Shown piece after piece: positions 34,191 through 44,576 of a stretch of DNA of 64,000 bases. The notes under the pieces were generated by a model, which saw only the letters and a program-made list of their open reading frames with translations, was not told the origin of the DNA and searched no databases. Source of the stretch: Lunularia cruciata. Taxonomy: Eukaryota > Streptophyta > Marchantiopsida > Lunulariales > Lunulariaceae. Position numbers and translations under genes: made by a program. How positions within the stretch are numbered: the first letter of the stretch is position 1; every line of letters begins with the position of its first letter. The DNA is taken from contig OX419761.1 in the NCBI GenBank assembly GCA_948567375.1, positions 54,500,501-54,564,500 of the forward strand, written 5' to 3'.

Positions 34191-35086
34191 GTTCCCAAGA
34201 TGAATCTAAACACTCAAACATGCTTTTTGTTGATCTCAAACTCCTCATGCATGAGATCTCCACTCTACAGAATTGACCCTTCCTCACAATGTCACTCAAA
34301 TCTCCCAACCAATATGTTACAATCCTCTGAAATTTTTCACACTTGATCACAACTCTAGGGCATCCCTCCCTGCAAAATTTCAGATCTTTTCATCAAGCCA
34401 TTTGGCCTAGATACCTTTCTATTCAGCACATATATTTCAGATTTGGTCTGAAAACCACCCCCTCACTTCAAAAACTTATAACTCCCTGTGCAAGAATGAT
34501 CTCTCTCTAATTTCTATGGCAGCAGGTAGGATACAATGCACTAAATTTTCTTGAGAATTTTCAGGACAATTCAGTGAAAATTGAAGAAATGGAAGACTCT
34601 GTACAATTTTCCAGAGAGCATGCAGTTGCGGGAGCACTTTACCCTATCAACTTTCAAAAATTCTAGCCCAGTGCGCATAGTAGTTCTCTCAATAATTTCA
34701 AGTGTGCTAACTGAAAGATAACCCAAGCTTTCATGTGTAGAAATTTCAATTCCAGATTTCAAACTTGAGAGTTTGCCCAAAATCACCTTAATCCCCAAAA
34801 TCTGCAATCCACCTCACACAATCGCTCCAATTCCTCTCATGTGTACAAGATGTACAAAATCACCTCAAAGACATCATAATGAACTACATGGTATACAAAT
34901 GGATCTTGGTTCTCTAACATAAGTTGGCTAAACTTATGTTAGAGAACCAAGATCCATCCATCAGATCCTCTCCTCTCCTAATGTTCTCTCCAAGTGAGCT
35001 CTCATAGCCTCCTTCTGCCTCATGTAGAATTGAACGCGGAACATTATCTTGCCTTCTAGAGAGGTCCCGGCAATGGAACCAAAAAT
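34191..35086 (-). other. C2 leader with short ORF and primer site
   Basis: It matches the C1 leader. It includes the 78-codon ORF 34571-34807 (minus), an inverted duplication at 34901-34955, and the reverse primer site CCCGGCAATGGAACCA at 35067-35082. No other gene is seen. Confidence 0.6.
34901..34955. repeat. Perfect 25-bp inverted duplication in C2 leader
   Basis: Arms 34901-34925 and 34931-34955 are exact complements, with spacer GGCTA. C1 has only one arm at the equivalent place (near 14930), so the second arm is a new inverted copy inserted next to the first. Confidence 0.95.
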
Positions 35087-35777
35087 GTGAGCCGGCCTGT
35101 CTCTCACTCAGGATGAACCCCTGATGGCTATTATGGTAGTGCAACATGGACTAAGAAGGCAAGGAACTCCAACTCAATCATACTCCTCCAAGGCTAACAC
35201 TCCAAGACTCAAGGCATTGCTCATTAGAGAACTCAATGAGAGAGAGATAGTTGCAAATGAAACAATGATGAGTACCTCCTCACCCCTTGTTTATATACTT
35301 GTGAAATAGTTACGTACCAAAGTTACTTATTATCGTAGTAACTCAAGTTACTAGACTAAAAGTCAAGTAAAGTCAAAAAGTAGAAAGGAATATCCATTCA
35401 CATGGGCATATTCCCCTAAGCATGTGGTCTTATCTTGACCCAACCATTAAGTCAAGGATTCCTTCACATGGGCTCTCCTTGGACTAAAGAAGAATCCAAA
35501 ACAAAAAGGCTTGCGGGCCCAAGAGTTCTCAACTCTTTCCTCAAAGCCAAACACCTAGGAATAATACCAAGTCAACACACTAAAATCCAAAATAGTGGTG
35601 CTCATCTTTTCTACTTCCTCTAAAGTAAGGTCCACTCTATCTTAGCTATGACTAACTTTAGCTAACCATGACTAATATAGAACCATCCTTTATCTCTATA
35701 TAAATAAGATCTCTCAAGAGCTTGTAATACCAAGCTAAATATCACAATACCACACACATGCACAAATGGGTGTTATA
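35087..35777 (-). repeat. C2 5' LTR (691 bp)
   Basis: It starts TGTGAGCCGG and ends GGGTGTTATA (terminal CA mutated to TA in window orientation). GATC follows, matching the other flank. Confidence 0.93.
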
Positions 35778-36645
35778 GATCATCAGCCGTTGAAGTGGTT
35801 GATGGAGTCCGACAAGCTTTCAGGGAAGCTTGTACAATGGGCTCTGATTTTACAGGAGTATGATTTCACAGTTGTTCATAGACCTGGAGTGGTGAACCGT
35901 GATGTAGATGGGTTGAGTAGAAACCCATGTCCCAGCCAGCAAGATCAGACCGGAGCACGTGGCATGGTGAGATAGATGAGGAGATGGTGCCAAGTTGGCA
36001 CCATCTCCTCATCTATATGCCAACCTGGTGTATATTTGTAGAGGCTTTGGTGGTATCTCTCTCAATGCATACAAGAGGAGTTATTGAGGTCACAGATCCG
36101 GAGAGTGAAGATATTGGTACAATTCAGCGAGACATTCATGATGATGTCTTAGTGATGGACTATCTTTGCACTGGTGTTGTGGGTGGCACAATTGGGGCCA
36201 AGGAGAGAGACCGTATTCTTCAGCAAGCCAGACGGTTCAGATTGGAGTGTAGACACCTTTTGCGTGTATGGGAGGATGGTAGAGTGCAATTAGTACCACT
36301 TCCATCTCAAAGACCACAGTTGGTCCGTCATGCTCATGAGGGACTAGGACATTTTGGAGTAAAGCGTACGTATAGCTTACTCTAGAGTCATTATTGGTGG
36401 CGCGGTATGCAGACCAAGGTACAACAATTTGTTGCCAGATGTGTGGTTTGTGACCAAGTTAGAGCATCATTCAATGCTCATATGCCACAGTTACACCCAT
36501 TACCTATCATGGGATTGGGTTACCGTTGGAGTTTGGACTTTGCCGGATCTTTACCGCTGACTATGAGACATCATCGGTATGTTTTGGTGATGGTGGAGCA
36601 CTTCTCTAAGTGGATTGAGTTGGTGGCACTTCCTGACAAGTCTAG
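35778..36645 (+). pseudogene. pol: B1 RNase H end and integrase start, cut by A2
   Basis: It continues the B1 frame with HQPLKWLMESDK and QEYDFTVVHRPG (RNase H end) and DGLSRNPC. The integrase zinc-binding HHCC region is at about 36330-36455 (HEGLGHFGVK, CVVCDQ), and the core starts with WSLDFAGSLP near 36530. It stops at 36645, where A2 is inserted after LPDKS; the same place in B2 (54184) is uninterrupted. The frame is disturbed by the inverted duplication at 35972-36016. The rest of the B1 integrase is deleted. Confidence 0.85.
35972..36016. repeat. Perfect 22-bp inverted duplication in B1
   Basis: ATAGATGAGGAGATGGTGCC starts the left arm (35972-35993); the right arm 35995-36016 is its exact complement, with a 1-base spacer. 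B2 has only one copy at about 53525-53545, so this is a local snap-back duplication. Confidence 0.95.
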
Positions 36646-37030
36646 TGTGGTGCCCACATTTTTTTTTTTTTCAAAATAACAAAGAAGAAGTGTATAGAGA
36701 AGGCAGATTGCGCCTGTATGGCCAAAGAAGGTGAAGAAAAGAGTCTTTGGGATGAAACCCGAAGTAAAGTGACTTTGGGTCATAAAGCAAAGTACTTGGA
36801 AATGCCCTGTCAGCATACAGCCCAAAGTAAAGTGTCTTCGTATCGGGGGGAGCTCAACCCGAGGTGAAGACAGTCTAACAACCTTTCGTTGGGGTGAGAA
36901 AGTCAAGAAGGGACCGTTCAAAAACCGGTGGCCCATATGCGCAAAGGTTGATTGACAGTGATAGGTGCATGCAGGAGGTGTGATTTCTCGATAGAAACTC
37001 AAAGTGAAGAAAGACAAAGAAAGCGCAACT

Positions 37031-37040
37031 CTATAAAAAT
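37031..37040 (+). promoter_or_regulatory. TATA-like box just upstream of the LTR ORF
   Basis: CTATAAAAAT lies about 20-28 bp before the ORF ATG. The same element precedes the ORF at 49853 and at 58183. It could drive a separate mRNA for the LTR protein, or simply be conserved U3 sequence. Confidence 0.4.
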
Positions 37041-37058
37041 TGAACTCGCAATGACAAA

Positions 37059-39627
37059 ATGTCAAGTAATTTTCCTTCGCTGTTGAGAAGTCATCTTGTA
37101 GGTGATCGTGGGAAGGGAAATAGAGTTGGAATCACGTTAGTGTGTAAGGGAGAAGTCGCGAGAGTGAAATCAAGAGATAGTGAGAAGGCAAGAGAGATGG
37201 GAGGAGGAAAGAAGAACTTTGAATTCGTAGTGAGAAATCATGCAATTCGGAGGTTAGATGTGATTGCTAGGATCAAAGTCTTGAGCCAACTTTGGATCAC
37301 TTTCTTGGCATGGAATTGGAATGTGAGCTTTCTAGGTTTCATGACAGAAATCATCGAGAGCAAGTGTCTCGATGGACCCGAGGAGGAAGGGAAGAGAGGA
37401 AATCCGGCTTGCTGGATAGAGTCGGATTAGAGACTCATACTCGGGAAGGAAGCAGGCTCGGAGCAGGGGGCCACATTCTTGGGGAAGGGAGAGATAGCTC
37501 AAGAGACTTAGGAGGTGAGAGATGCATTCTTGTCAAAGCGGACAAAGAATGGGTACAAAGTTGAGAGCTACAAAGACCCTGTGAAGAGAGGAATTGTGAG
37601 TGCACTGATGGCCATCCTGAAGCCGGAGAGAACCACGTATGTGATCAAACACCAAGCGGTGTTCTTTCACAAGTTATTTGCAAGAGAACTGATCAATTGG
37701 GCGAGGTGTTTCCATGGGAGGACAAGGCAGATGGTGTGGAATCTGCGGGATAAATCACCTCCACACTACATCATCCTGTTTGTAGTGCATTTTTACCTCG
37801 GGCTAAATTTGCTGAACTCGGCGGAGCAAACTCGGATGGTGTTGCACTTCCATCCTGATTTGAGAAAGGAGGTTGATGTCAAGGTGCAGCAATACATCTT
37901 GCAAATTAGGAGCACCGACAACTACTACACGAAGACAGGGAAGAAGGTGGAGATCACAGTGAGTACTCCGAATACGAAGAAGAGAAGTTGGCAAGGCAAA
38001 GCCAAAGACACAAAGAAACCTTGGAAGACCAGGAGAGGCAACCCGAGGTGAGGTATGGTGGTGATCGAGTCGGAGGATGAAGACTCGGAAGGTGATGCTG
38101 AGCTCAAGACTGAAGACTCGGAACACAAGGAGGAGCCTGAGCTAACGCTATAGAGTGGAGATATGAGTAGCGACAGCAATGAAGGAGGAGAAATGATATG
38201 GGCGCCGACGGCTGCAGAAGAAGAAGAAGAAGTGCAAGTAGAAATCAAAGCCGAAGACAACACACAGTTGGAAGACAAAGTAACTGTGCCCGAAGAGAAG
38301 AAGATCGCAGTGCAGAGAGGAGTTTGCTCAAGACGCCAGGCAAAGTATGAAGCAGGTCCGTGAAGGAAGAAGCACCTGAAAGCTCGGGAAGCGAGGTGTC
38401 TATTCTGATACGACGACTATAGAGAAGAAGGCAAGTATCGAGAGAAGAAGAGGTAAAGAAGGAGATCACTCCACAGGTTGAAGTAGTTGCCAGTGATGGA
38501 GTGGAGTACTTGCGAGAAGTGGTGTGCCCATTGTTAGTAAAGCTAGAGTATAGGAAGAGGGAGATGCAGTCGACTTGTTTAGGGGTGAAGACTGTGTTGC
38601 AGGTATTAGCAAGACTGGAAGAAGAAAACTCGGAGTTGAAGAAGAGTATAACCCAAGGTGAGGAGGAAAGATAAGTACTGCAAGCGGAGGCAGTAGTGAG
38701 AAGTCAGGTAATTGAAGACCTAAAGAGAGAAGTGAATTATCAAGAGGATCTTGTGAAGAAGAGTGACATAGCAAGGGAGAGACAAGTAGCTGAGTACAAG
38801 ATCTTGAAGCAGCAGTTTGCTAATTCAAGAGTAGAGGTTATCCATGCTATGGCAAGAGTAGCTGCAAAGGATCAGGAGCTCGATAGGGTGATGGAGAGTG
38901 TCGAGGAGAAGAAGCAACTTTGGCAACGAGAGTTGGCAGCACGATATAGAGAAGAAGAAAGATTACGAGAGTTACTTCGTAATCAGGAGGAGAGAGTTGT
39001 CCAGAAGGAGAAGGAGAAGGAGTCGGTGAAAGCCGAGTTCGAGGCGGAGTTGGCAATGTACAGAGAGGATTGGCTTGCAGATTGGGAACATGAAAGGAAG
39101 ACGAGATTGGAGCCTTTGAGGAGATAGTCCTCAGGATGAACGCAATGTTAAGTACAGAGGCCAGCATTTGGATTGAAGAGACGAGGCTGCATGAGTTGAA
39201 GTTGTTGGTGCAGGAGACAAGACAAAGACATGCGAAGGATATAGATATGAATGCCTTGTTAATTAGTCTCAGAACTCGTGTAGACAGGAAGATCTTAGAG
39301 GTAGAAGATAACATTTCAATTAGATTGGACTTAGTGAAAATAGAGATAGAAAAACTTTAGAAAGATGTTAGAGCAAAACCCAAAGTAGATAACATAGGAA
39401 TACAAATGTCTTTGGAATTACCGGTGGAGACATTAGAGAAAAGTGGGTCAGAAGATAAGGAGTTAGATAGATTACCCACTAGTGCAATTTCAGATCAGGA
39501 AAGAGAATTGCTGGATCTGGTAGAAGAAGTAGAAGATATGAAACCCGAGGAAAGAGTAGTAGGAAGTAAATTTACTTCGGGTTCGGGTTTGAAAGCCGAA
39601 GAAGAAGTAGACATCGGATCGGATTAG
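37059..39627 (+). pseudogene. LTR-encoded coiled-coil ORF of A2, few lesions
   Basis: It starts MSSNFPS (37059) and ends VDIGSD. Segments 37059-37430, 37515-38051 and 38163-38363 share one frame; two later frameshifts (before 38696 and before 39136) and several stops break it. The N-terminal domain has RRLDVIARIKVLSQL and AWNWN; a conserved block near 37600-37870 has TTYV.....VFFHK, then a GLNLL motif. A long Glu/Lys/Arg heptad region spans about 38600-39360. It is the same protein type as 58211-60784. Neither RT nor gag similarity is seen, and the function is unknown. Confidence 0.75.
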
Positions 39628-40428
39628 TAATAGTTTTGAGATTTGAAGAGGCAGATATGAAGAGGTGCATTGTCATTTTGGATTTGCAAGTTAGAAAAGT
39701 TGTTGTAGAACGGTATAGTTGTTAAAACTGTCGATTCCTTCACTATTTAAGAGTGGCATTCATAGAGAAATGTTGTTTAGTGCTCATAATTTCTGAGAAT
39801 AGATAAAGCAAAGTGCTGTGAAGCAGTGCTCGTTGCTTGAGCTTGATTTCAAGTATCAACTCTGTAATTGTGTTTGTGAGTGTGTGGAGAAATTCGAAAT
39901 GCAAGTCATACTGCTTGTTGGATGTTGGATTCCACAGCCTTGATATTGATTCTGTGTGTTTGATCCTGAGTGAAGTGCAATCAAAGCAATGCCTTGACAG
40001 ATCTGAGAGGAATTGTAGTGTTGGTAGTATTTTGCATTTGTGAGTGCAGTGCGAAGTTGATGTGAAGCAATTTTGATCGAGGAAGTTGTGCCTTCGGTGG
40101 AAGGGTGGAACAAAATTTTGAGGCAAAGTCGTTTTGCAGTGAAGTGCCATTTTTGGGAGAGCCTGAATCATCACAATCAAGATTGTTTGGAAAGATTTGA
40201 TGGAGTTGTGATTATGGAGTGTTACTTTGTGACAAGACTGCAAGTCAGTGCTTGTTACTCTCTTTTGGGTGTGGTTTCTACCTAAGAGATTAAAGACGCA
40301 ACCAAGAAGAACTGAAAATTGTTACTTTGCTTCGTATTTGACCAATTCTGACTCGTATCTCTACGGGAACAAACTTTACTTACCCGATTACCGCAAAAGT
40401 GATATTTGCCGGGTTGTCACATGATTTT

Positions 40429-40446
40429 TGGCACCACTGCCGGGGA
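40429..40446 (+). other. Primer-binding site of A2
   Basis: TGGCACCACTGCCGGGGA starts 7 bp after the LTR. It resembles the tRNA-Asp complement TGGCGCCGTTGCCGGG known from Athila-type elements, with three differences. Confidence 0.65.
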
Positions 40447-40509
40447 TACAAATCTCGGAAGTAGAAGAATACAAAGCCAAACTCAAAACTGGGTATCAAC
40501 GCAATATGA

Positions 40510-40869
40510 ATGTTTGCATCGAGAGAATAACAGGAAGAGAGAGCTCAAAGACGAGCACTTCAGCGTGAAGAAGACGAACGTCTGAACGTCCCATCCACTG
40601 TTGATGAAACCGAACGTGAGGCGTTGGACTTTCAACTCCTTCACAAAGTGCAAGAAGCCCTTCAAGAACTTGACCACAAGAAATGCAAAGGCGGTTGGCA
40701 AGGCTACTTTACATCTCCTTCTTCGTCCAAGAAGAAGAAAGAATCGAGTGGGCAAACATATGCATTGTGGCCCAGTACACCAACTTCCCCTAGAGCTGTA
40801 AAGGAAGTTGTGTCCTTGAAGAACTTTTTTCGAGAAAAGACAGCACGAACACTTACTGAAGACGAGTGT
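40510..40869 (+). pseudogene. gag: A2 gag, N-terminal part, interrupted by solo LTR A3
   Basis: The ATG at 40510 aligns with 1944 in A1. An early TAA replaces CAA at the seventh codon. From about 40565 the frame is open: charged helical sequence, then LLHKVQEALQEL and ARTLTEDEC. It stops at 40869 in the middle of the target duplication AGTGT and continues at 44577 (QHLLRTIP), matching the continuous A1 sequence near 2285-2330. Confidence 0.75.
40865..40869 (+). repeat. Target duplication AGTGT of solo LTR A3
   Basis: AGTGT here and at 44572-44576 directly flank the LTR ends TGTGACAACC and GTACCACA. The uninterrupted equivalent in A1 (GAGTGCCGACATC) has it once. Confidence 0.92.
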
Positions 40870-43800
40870 TGTGACAACCCGGCAAATATCACTTTTACGA
40901 TAATCGGGTAAGTAAAGTTTGTTCCCGCAGAGATATGATCCAGAATTGGTCAAACACGAAGTCAAAAGTCACAATTGCAGTTCTTCTTGATGGCTTCTTT
41001 AATCTCTCAGGTAGAAATTACACCCAAAAGAGAGTAACAAGCTCACAATCTTGACAACTTGTCACAAATACACACATATAAAAACAACATAGTCAATTCT
41101 GTCCAAACAATTCTTGATTGTGATGATTCAGATTCTCCCGAAGACGGCACTTCACTGTGAAGATCGATTTTGACTCAAAATTGTGTTCCACCCCTCCACT
41201 AAAGGCACAACTTCCTTGATCAAAATTGCTTCACATCAACTTCATGCTGCAATCACAAATGCAGAATACTAACAACACTACAATTCCTCTCAGATCTATC
41301 AAGGCATTGCTCCGATGCACTTCACTCAGGATCAAACACACAGAATGAAGATCAAGGCTGTAGATCCCAACATCCACAGATACACTGACTTGCTCTTTGG
41401 AATTCTTCACACACTCCCAAACACAAACACGAAATTGACAATCGGAATTAAGCTTAAGCGACGAGTACTGAAAACAACACTTCACTTTATCTATCTTCAG
41501 AAATATGAATACTGAATAACATCGTACTGCAAATGCTTCACTTAAATACTGAAGCAAACGGCAGACTTGCCTACCTAGGCACCGCTTCCTAACATCCTTT
41601 CCTACTTACAGATCCCAAGGGACACTCTAACCCTTCATATCTGCTCTTTCCTATCTCAAAATCGACTTCTATCCCGATCCGATGTCTACCTCATCATCGG
41701 CTTCCAAACCCGATGATCTTCTTACTACTTCACCTTCTTCGGGTATGACTGATTCTACTAATTTCTTTACTAATTCTACAACTTCTACACTAGGAACTTC
41801 AATTGAGCTCAGGAGTGACTTATCTAACTCTTTATCTCCTGACCCACTTTTCTCTAAAGTATCAATTCTCAAGTCCGATAACACCTGACTTCCTACTTTT
41901 GCGACATCGGGTTTCTTCTCCACTGTCACACTATTCCAAATTTTCTCCAATTCCAAATTGACTAAATCCAATCTAAGACTAACATTATTCTCTACATCTA
42001 ACATTTTCTTGTCTACTCGCTCTCTCAACCAAATCAGCAATGTGTTCATGTCCACATCCTTAGCTCTTTGCTTCTGAGTCTCCTGCACAAGTAACTTCAA
42101 CTCATGCAGACGAGCTTCTTCCAATCTTCCTTCAGCCTCCGTGCTTAGAATTGCTCGTAATCTCCCAGCAAGGTCCCCTACTGATTCCGATGCGTATTCT
42201 CGAGAACGTTCCACCTTCAACTCCACCCGATACATTTGCAACTCGTCTTCGTATTCTGCAGCGAGCATCTTCTTCTCCTCTGCATACTGCACTTTCTGCT
42301 GTTCCGCACTCTTGACAAGTTCTTGCAAACGCTCTTCTTCTTCTTGCCTTGACGCCAATTCTCTCTGCCATGCTTGATCTTTTGCTGCGGCACTCTTCTT
42401 TAAGCTGTCCAATTCTTGCTCCATTACGATGTTCATCGCCTTAAAATGGACATTCTTGACACACACATTACTTACTTCCTCCTGCATCTTGCTGAGCCAC
42501 ATCGCCTGCTCCTTCAACTCTCCGGCTTGCTTTTGCAGGTCCTTCTCCTTTTCTGCACAACTCTCTTGTAACACGCTCAACATTTTCTTCCTCAAATCTT
42601 CTTCCCTCCAAAGATCTTCAATTTCCGCACTTCTTTGGATTTGATGCTCCTGCAGCTCCTTCACTTCCTTCAACAGATGCTTCACCACCTGCAGCTCATT
42701 CATCCCTTTTACTCGATCTTGGGGAATTCCTCTCCGATGTTCCTTCAAAATCTCCAGCAATGGTGTGACCACCTTCGTTAAATATAATATCCCGCCAAAA
42801 GTTTCTTCTTCATCATTGCCTTCTTCATCTGGAGTCTTTTCTTGTATCATCTGCTCCTTCATCCGAAGTCGCAATCTTCGTATCTTCAGAGTGTCAACGC
42901 TATCTTTGTCTTGGCCTCTTGAACTCGGCCCCGCGGGATATTCCTTCTTTGCTTCGGGTTTTGGCTTGTTCTCCACCATCGCCTTGCCCGCTTCACTCAC
43001 CACCACCGATTGCTGGACTTTGGGCTCTCCCTCACTTTCACTACCCAATTCCCCACTCTTCAACGTGAACTCTTCTTCTTCTGAGTCTTCTTCTTGCAAC
43101 TCAGTTTCTTCATCCAACTCCGATCTCGATGATGCTCTTCTCACGACATTGGCGGTCTTCAACATCAGCCTCCGAGTCTTGCGTTGGATGGCCGATGGTT
43201 TAGCTTCTTCGGGTTTACTTTGCTTCTTCGTCTTTGGACTGGCCGCATCTTCGATCTTCCATTGTCCTATTCTTGCAAAGTATTTGTCATTCGCCCGCAG
43301 CTGAAGCATATACTGTTGCTCCTCGTCGTCGGCTTCTTGTCTCAAATCAGGGTGCATGTGGGAGACCATACGATGCCGCTTGTCTTCAAAGAGCAAGTTT
43401 AGGCCAAAGTAGAAATGTGTTGCAAATGGTGCAAAATAATGCGGTGGCGAGCCCATTTGCCAATTCACTGCCATCTGCCTTGTTCGGTGATGGAAACACT
43501 TCACCCAATTCACGGGTACTCCTGCAAACATCTGGTAGAAGAAGACCGCCTGCTGCATGGTTACATACGTTGTTCACTCCAGCTTGAACATGGCCATCAT
43601 CGCCCCTACGATACTTCTTCAGATTGGGTCCTGATAGGACTCCACCTTGTAACCATTTGTAGTTCGTGGAGCAAAAAACGAGTTACAAATCTCCGCTGTC
43701 TCCTCTGCAGCATCACACTTCCGATAGAAGGTGATTCCTGTTGGCTCTCCTGCTTCTCTCCCCAGGACTAACTTCCAATCCAACTCAGTCCATCGAGCCA

Positions 43801-44571
43801 GATTGCCTCTCTTCCCCTCCACTTCAGGACCCTCCTCACAATTACTGGCAGCGATTTCTGCCATCACCCCCGGGAAACTGAAATTCCAGTTCCAGGCTAA
43901 AAAGGTGATACGAAGTCTAACCAAGACTTTGATCCTCGCTACTACGTCTACCCTTCAAATTGCAAAACCTCTCACTGCCAGCACGCTGGCCACCTTCTTC
44001 GCCATGATTTGTTCTCTCGTTCTACGCTGTTGGAAGATCAGCCCCTCTCTTGGACGAGACACTCTAACTCCCTCATGGTTTTGGAAAATTTCACTCTCGA
44101 TGGGCTTCCGGACACACATTCTTGTAGGATGACTACTTAGAGGAATTGGAAATTTACTCAGCAAATTCAACTTCCCTCTGCGCATTCACAATTTTATATT
44201 GCTCCAAATCGTAGTCATTCTTCAGTCAATTTTGTCTGTGAGTTTTTCCCTTCTGCGTGCTCTCCCGGTCACTGTCAAGACATGCTTCTTTTGCCCCCGC
44301 CGTTTCTTGAAATGTACTTTCTTGCCACGTACCGAGGTTGTTAAACGGTCTTCATCATTCCTGCGTTTTCCAACCCAAAGATGATGATCTTTGGCCTGCT
44401 TCCGGCGTCCTCCTCTTCCGAGTACCTCCATCATCGGATCCGATGTCAGCTTCTTTGGCTTTCCTCCGAAGTTACTTTCACCTCTTTGTTGTTTGCAATT
44501 CAACTTTTTCGTGCTTACTTTGTCTCTTAAACACTACTAACCATAAAAAAACAAAAAATGTGGGTACCACA
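40870..44571 (-). mobile_element. Solo LTR A3 (3702 bp, minus strand) inside A2 gag
   Basis: It is a complete family A LTR in reverse, bounded by a perfect 5-bp duplication and with no internal region or second LTR. It must have formed by LTR-LTR recombination after an insertion into A2. It belongs to the subfamily of A1 and A4. It carries an almost intact LTR ORF on its own sense strand. Confidence 0.95.
41669..44185 (-). pseudogene. LTR-encoded coiled-coil ORF of A3, one frame, three stops
   Basis: 838 codons stay in one frame with no frameshift; the longest open part (43558-41669) has 629 codons. The three stops (43955-43957, 43619-43621, 43574-43576) are all TGA, where related copies have Arg codons, fitting CGA to TGA deamination. 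Domains: N-terminal globular part (about residues 1-290) with AWNWN, TTYV..QQAVFF and SPPHYFAPFATHFYFGLNLL; an acidic linker (about 290-400); coiled coil (about 430-720) rich in Glu, Lys and Leu heptads; an acidic tail ending EVDIGSG. The last Met before SKFPIP is replaced by Leu, so the start is uncertain; I used the upstream ATG at 44185. No signal peptide or membrane segment is apparent. The function is unknown. Confidence 0.8.
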
Positions 44572-44576
44572 AGTGT

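Larger units (their letters stand above)
27979..35777 (-). mobile_element. Element C2: older, rearranged copy of family C (minus strand)
   Basis: LTRs at 27979-28670 (3' LTR in element sense) and 35087-35777 (5' LTR) differ at about twenty positions (near 3 percent), so C2 is much older than C1. It is flanked by GATC (27975-27978, 35778-35781). All coding regions of C1 are present but broken, with two local inverted duplications. It was inserted in the RNase H of B1; the site reads TGATCATC in B2 (near 53329). Confidence 0.93.
36646..40421 (+). repeat. A2 5' LTR (3776 bp)
   Basis: TGTGGTGCCCACA to TTGTCACA. Inside: TATA-like TATAAAAAT at 37032-37040, the LTR ORF 37059-39627, a second TATA-like CTATTTAAG near 39743, and a conserved 3' part. 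It matches the solo LTR at 57791 from end to end. Confidence 0.93.

Noticed and set aside
34901-36016. Rho-independent-type terminators or attachment sites at the strong hairpins
   Set aside because: Single-arm versions in paralogues show recent inverted duplications, and the context is eukaryotic.
41669-43558. Host coiled-coil gene on the minus strand (629 codons)
   Set aside because: It lies wholly inside a solo LTR with a perfect 5-bp duplication, and the same ORF is in the other A LTRs.
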